Notes under the pieces: generated by a model | What the model was told of the DNA's origin: nothing | Database searches by the model: none | Seen by the model: the letters and a program-made list of their open reading frames with translations, nothing else | Source of the DNA: Acetatifactor muris | GTDB taxonomy: Bacteria; Bacillota; Clostridia; Lachnospirales; Lachnospiraceae | Length of the DNA stretch: 64,000 nt | Direction of reading: 5' to 3' | NCBI GenBank assembly: GCA_023663635.1 | Contig: JAMPHD010000011.1 | Location: 17,445-81,444, forward strand | Program-made: the position numbers and the translations under genes | Shown here: in pieces, positions 62,642 through 64,000 of the stretch | Layout: each line of letters opens with the position of its first letter | How positions within the stretch are numbered: the stretch's first letter is position 1

Positions 62642-62998
62642 AAATGCTGAATTTATGGTATGTTAGGAAGTTTGGGAAGGCGTTTTACTAAGGATTTACT
62701 AAGAATGAAATTTTTGATAAGAAGTACCGGCACGACATAGTTATAGTAATTTTTATTACCCGCTTATTGCTCATATGTAGTAGGTGGGTATTTTGTTATG
62801 ATAGGCAGATTTGCAAACAATACCTGTGTTTGGTACTAAGTTGACTTCTGTACTATATATTGGAATGAAATGTAGTATTAAAGTCAACTAATTTATAATT
62901 TTCTTGTTCTCCTCTTGATAGAATTTAGCATAAGGCATATAATAGTAGTGAAAACAACTGCAAAACAACTGCTATATGAAGTTGAATGGAGGTATATT
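62642..62998. other. Gene-free AT-rich stretch before the toxin-antitoxin genes
   Basis: No coding frame is credible. It contains a weak hairpin (ACCCGC and GTGGGT near 62758-62790, then TTTTG) and the inverted repeat listed separately. The base composition is far more AT-rich than in the rest of the window. Confidence 0.6.
62839..62889. promoter_or_regulatory. Inverted repeat upstream of the antitoxin gene
   Basis: AGTTGACTT (62839-62847) and AAGTCAACT (62881-62889), perfect 9-bp arms 42 bp apart start to start. The core TTGACTT/AAGTCAA is shared with the dyad at 63890-63938. Confidence 0.5.
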
Positions 62999-63298
62999 AT
63001 GGCAGAACAGGTACTAATTCAGTTTCGGGCGGATAAAGCATTAAAACAGGAGGTGACAGAAATTTACGAATCTCTTGGGATGGATTTACCCACGGCATTG
63101 CGTATGTTTATGAATAAAAGTAAGATGGTCAAGGGAGTTCCGTTTGATGTAAGACTTCCAGAGAATACAGTTACAAGGGCTGAGGCAATGAGAGCCTTTG
63201 AGGATCTGCGAGCGCAAGCCGGTGATCTTCCAGAGATGACACTGGAAGAAATCAATGCTGAAATATCGGCAGTAAGAGCAGACAGAAAAAAGAGGTAA
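62999..63298 (+). CDS. RelB/DinJ-family antitoxin
   Basis: A 99-residue protein. The N-terminal ribbon-helix-helix (QVLIQFRADKALKQEVTEIYESLGMDLPTALRMFM) is typical of RelB/DinJ antitoxins, with a charged C-terminal tail (EINAEISAVRADRKKR) to wrap the toxin. ATG 62999 follows GGAGG by 6 nt; the longer frame from 62915 lacks a site. It sits 4 nt before a PIN-domain gene, so it should neutralise that nuclease and repress the pair. Confidence 0.9.
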   Translation: MAEQVLIQFRADKALKQEVTEIYESLGMDLPTALRMFMNKSKMVKGVPFDVRLPENTVTRAEAMRAFEDLRAQAGDLPEMTLEEINAEISAVRADRKKR

Positions 63299-63302
63299 CA
63301 GC

Positions 63303-63731
63303 ATGACATATTATGCGGTAATAGACACAAATGTTTTTATATCTGCTCTTCTATCAAAAAATAGTGATGCTGCAACAGTAAAAGTGTTGCGTGCAATTCT
63401 CGATGGCAGGATTGTGCCTTTGTATCACAATGAGATTTTGGCTGAGTATGATGAAGTGTTGCATAGAGAGAAATTTCATTTTAAAGAATCGTCTATACAG
63501 ATAGTGCTTGCGGCGGTTAAGGAGTTTGGTATGGAAGTTTTTCCCCAGCCTACGGGAGAAATTTTTGTTGATATGGATGATTTGATTTTCTATGAAGTAG
63601 CTATGGAAAAGAGAGATGACGATGCGTACTTAGTGACAGGAAATCAGAAACATTATCCGATCAGGGATTTTATTGTTACGCCAAATGAGATGATAAAAAT
63701 ACTTGAAGGAAATGGTATGGAGAGAAATTGA
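63303..63731 (+). CDS. PIN-domain toxin
   Basis: A 142-residue PIN-family ribonuclease of the putative-toxin subgroup. VIDTNVFISALLS holds the first acidic residue (D8), EILAEYDEVL the Glu, and KRDDDAYLVTGNQKHYP the later acids. It presumably cleaves RNA when the antitoxin is lost. Partnership of a PIN toxin with a RelB/DinJ antitoxin, instead of RelE/YafQ, is a mixed but known pairing in Firmicutes. Confidence 0.88.
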   Translation: MTYYAVIDTNVFISALLSKNSDAATVKVLRAILDGRIVPLYHNEILAEYDEVLHREKFHFKESSIQIVLAAVKEFGMEVFPQPTGEIFVDMDDLIFYEVAMEKRDDDAYLVTGNQKHYPIRDFIVTPNEMIKILEGNGMERN

Positions 63732-63841
63732 ATTATTACACCATTTTAAATCTGAGTTAGAGCCTTGAATGACAAGATATTAAAAGATGAATGAAATTGA
63801 TAATTTTGTAGAAATCTAAAAATGTAATAAATTATGCTGTG

Positions 63842-63868
63842 AATTGGGTAGACGTTGTCTACCCAATT
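63842..63868. terminator. Perfect hairpin after the PIN toxin gene
   Basis: AATTGGGTAGAC and GTCTACCCAATT pair fully around GTT. It is followed only by TTTG after the stem, so termination is likely but may be weak; it could also be an operator. Confidence 0.55.
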
Positions 63869-63889
63869 TGACTAAGAAGATGCATACAT

Positions 63890-63938
63890 ATTGACTTTTA
63901 TGCCTTGTAATTATATAATGATAAGCACGAAAGTCAAT
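63890..63938 (+). promoter_or_regulatory. Promoter with flanking inverted repeat
   Basis: TTGACT (63891-63896), 17 bp, TATAAT (63914-63919). The -35 lies in the left arm ATTGACTTT (63890-63898), and the perfect right arm AAAGTCAAT (63930-63938) follows the -10. A repressor bound to both arms would close the promoter. Confidence 0.65.
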
Positions 63939-63956
63939 AGAAAGCAGGGGATTATT

Positions 63957-64000
63957 GTGGGAGTAACTGAAGAAATTATTAAAATGGCAAAAAAGAATAA
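63957..64000 (+). CDS. Start of a gene, possibly an AbiEi-like antitoxin (3' partial)
   Basis: GTG 63957, with AGGGG 7 nt upstream, opens a frame reading (M)GVTEEIIKMAKKN to the window edge. The short helix resembles the beginning of AbiEi-type antitoxin/regulator proteins (EEIIxxAKxNNG). The promoter with paired arms would fit such an autoregulated gene. Only 14 codons are visible, so the family call is tentative. Confidence 0.4.
   Translation, partial: MGVTEEIIKMAKKN

Overview
The window looks like a chromosomal segment of an anaerobic gut Firmicute, most likely a Lachnospiraceae (Clostridia) member. This is inferred from the complete crotonase-type butyrate cluster (thl-crt-hbd-bcd-etfB-etfA), strong AGGAGG ribosome binding sites, TTGACA/TATAAT promoters, PadR-DUF1700-DUF4097 and MoxR-DUF58-transglutaminase operons, a PKTGD-type cell-wall protein and a moderately high GC content. 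I saw no rRNA, tRNA, transposase or CRISPR array.

Layout. 1-3.8 kb: 3' part of a nuclease-helicase (XPD/DinG type), a short intergenic stretch rich in DnaA-box-like words, and a cytoplasmic GH13 amylase. 4-6.2 kb: PadR regulator with DUF1700 and DUF4097 membrane proteins. 6.3-10.7 kb: an ECF vitamin transporter S component (minus strand), a folded inverted-repeat element, and a two-permease ABC exporter whose second permease is frameshifted. 10.8-19.1 kb: a TPR-nucleotidyltransferase-like protein, a short-chain dehydrogenase, a second folded repeat, thioredoxin reductase, an NlpC/P60 hydrolase, the ribosome hibernation factor and an M23 peptidase. 19.2-25.2 kb: the butyrate operon, from its own promoter to a strong terminator. 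25.4-29.7 kb: Fe/Zn-binding protein, formate/nitrite channel, and a DUF1508-GGDEF-PilZ cyclic-di-GMP group. 29.8-33.9 kb: MoxR ATPase, DUF58 and a transglutaminase-like membrane protein split by an in-frame amber codon. 33.9-41.7 kb: a restriction-modification island with an adenine-type MTase, a cytosine-C5 MTase, a double-AAA McrB and an McrC nuclease, followed by a metallophosphatase. 43.4-51.7 kb: the phosphate regulon (pstSCAB-phoU-phoPR) preceded by PhoP-box-like repeats and followed by plsY and a diacylglycerol glycosyltransferase. 51.7-56.4 kb: a TetR-controlled envelope-stress group (HdeD, cardiolipin synthase, DUF389, small helical protein). 56.6-62 kb: a 1795-residue surface protein with four almost identical 93-residue repeats. 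62.2-64 kb: small genes, a phosphatase remnant and one or two toxin-antitoxin modules.

Working together. The butyrate genes convert acetyl-CoA to butyryl-CoA; the last step to butyrate is not in the window. The Pho genes sense and import phosphate, and the adjoining lipid genes suggest membrane-lipid adjustment under phosphate limitation. The restriction genes resemble the LlaJI layout (two MTases with McrB/McrC-like restriction subunits), but with MTases of mixed chemistry and an McrB carrying an extra degenerate AAA domain. This is the best candidate in the window for an under-described system. Several genes carry visible recent lesions or expansions: a one-base frameshift in a G tract, an amber codon at a presumed catalytic position, two 36-bp triplications lying across stop codons, and near-identical 279-bp repeats.
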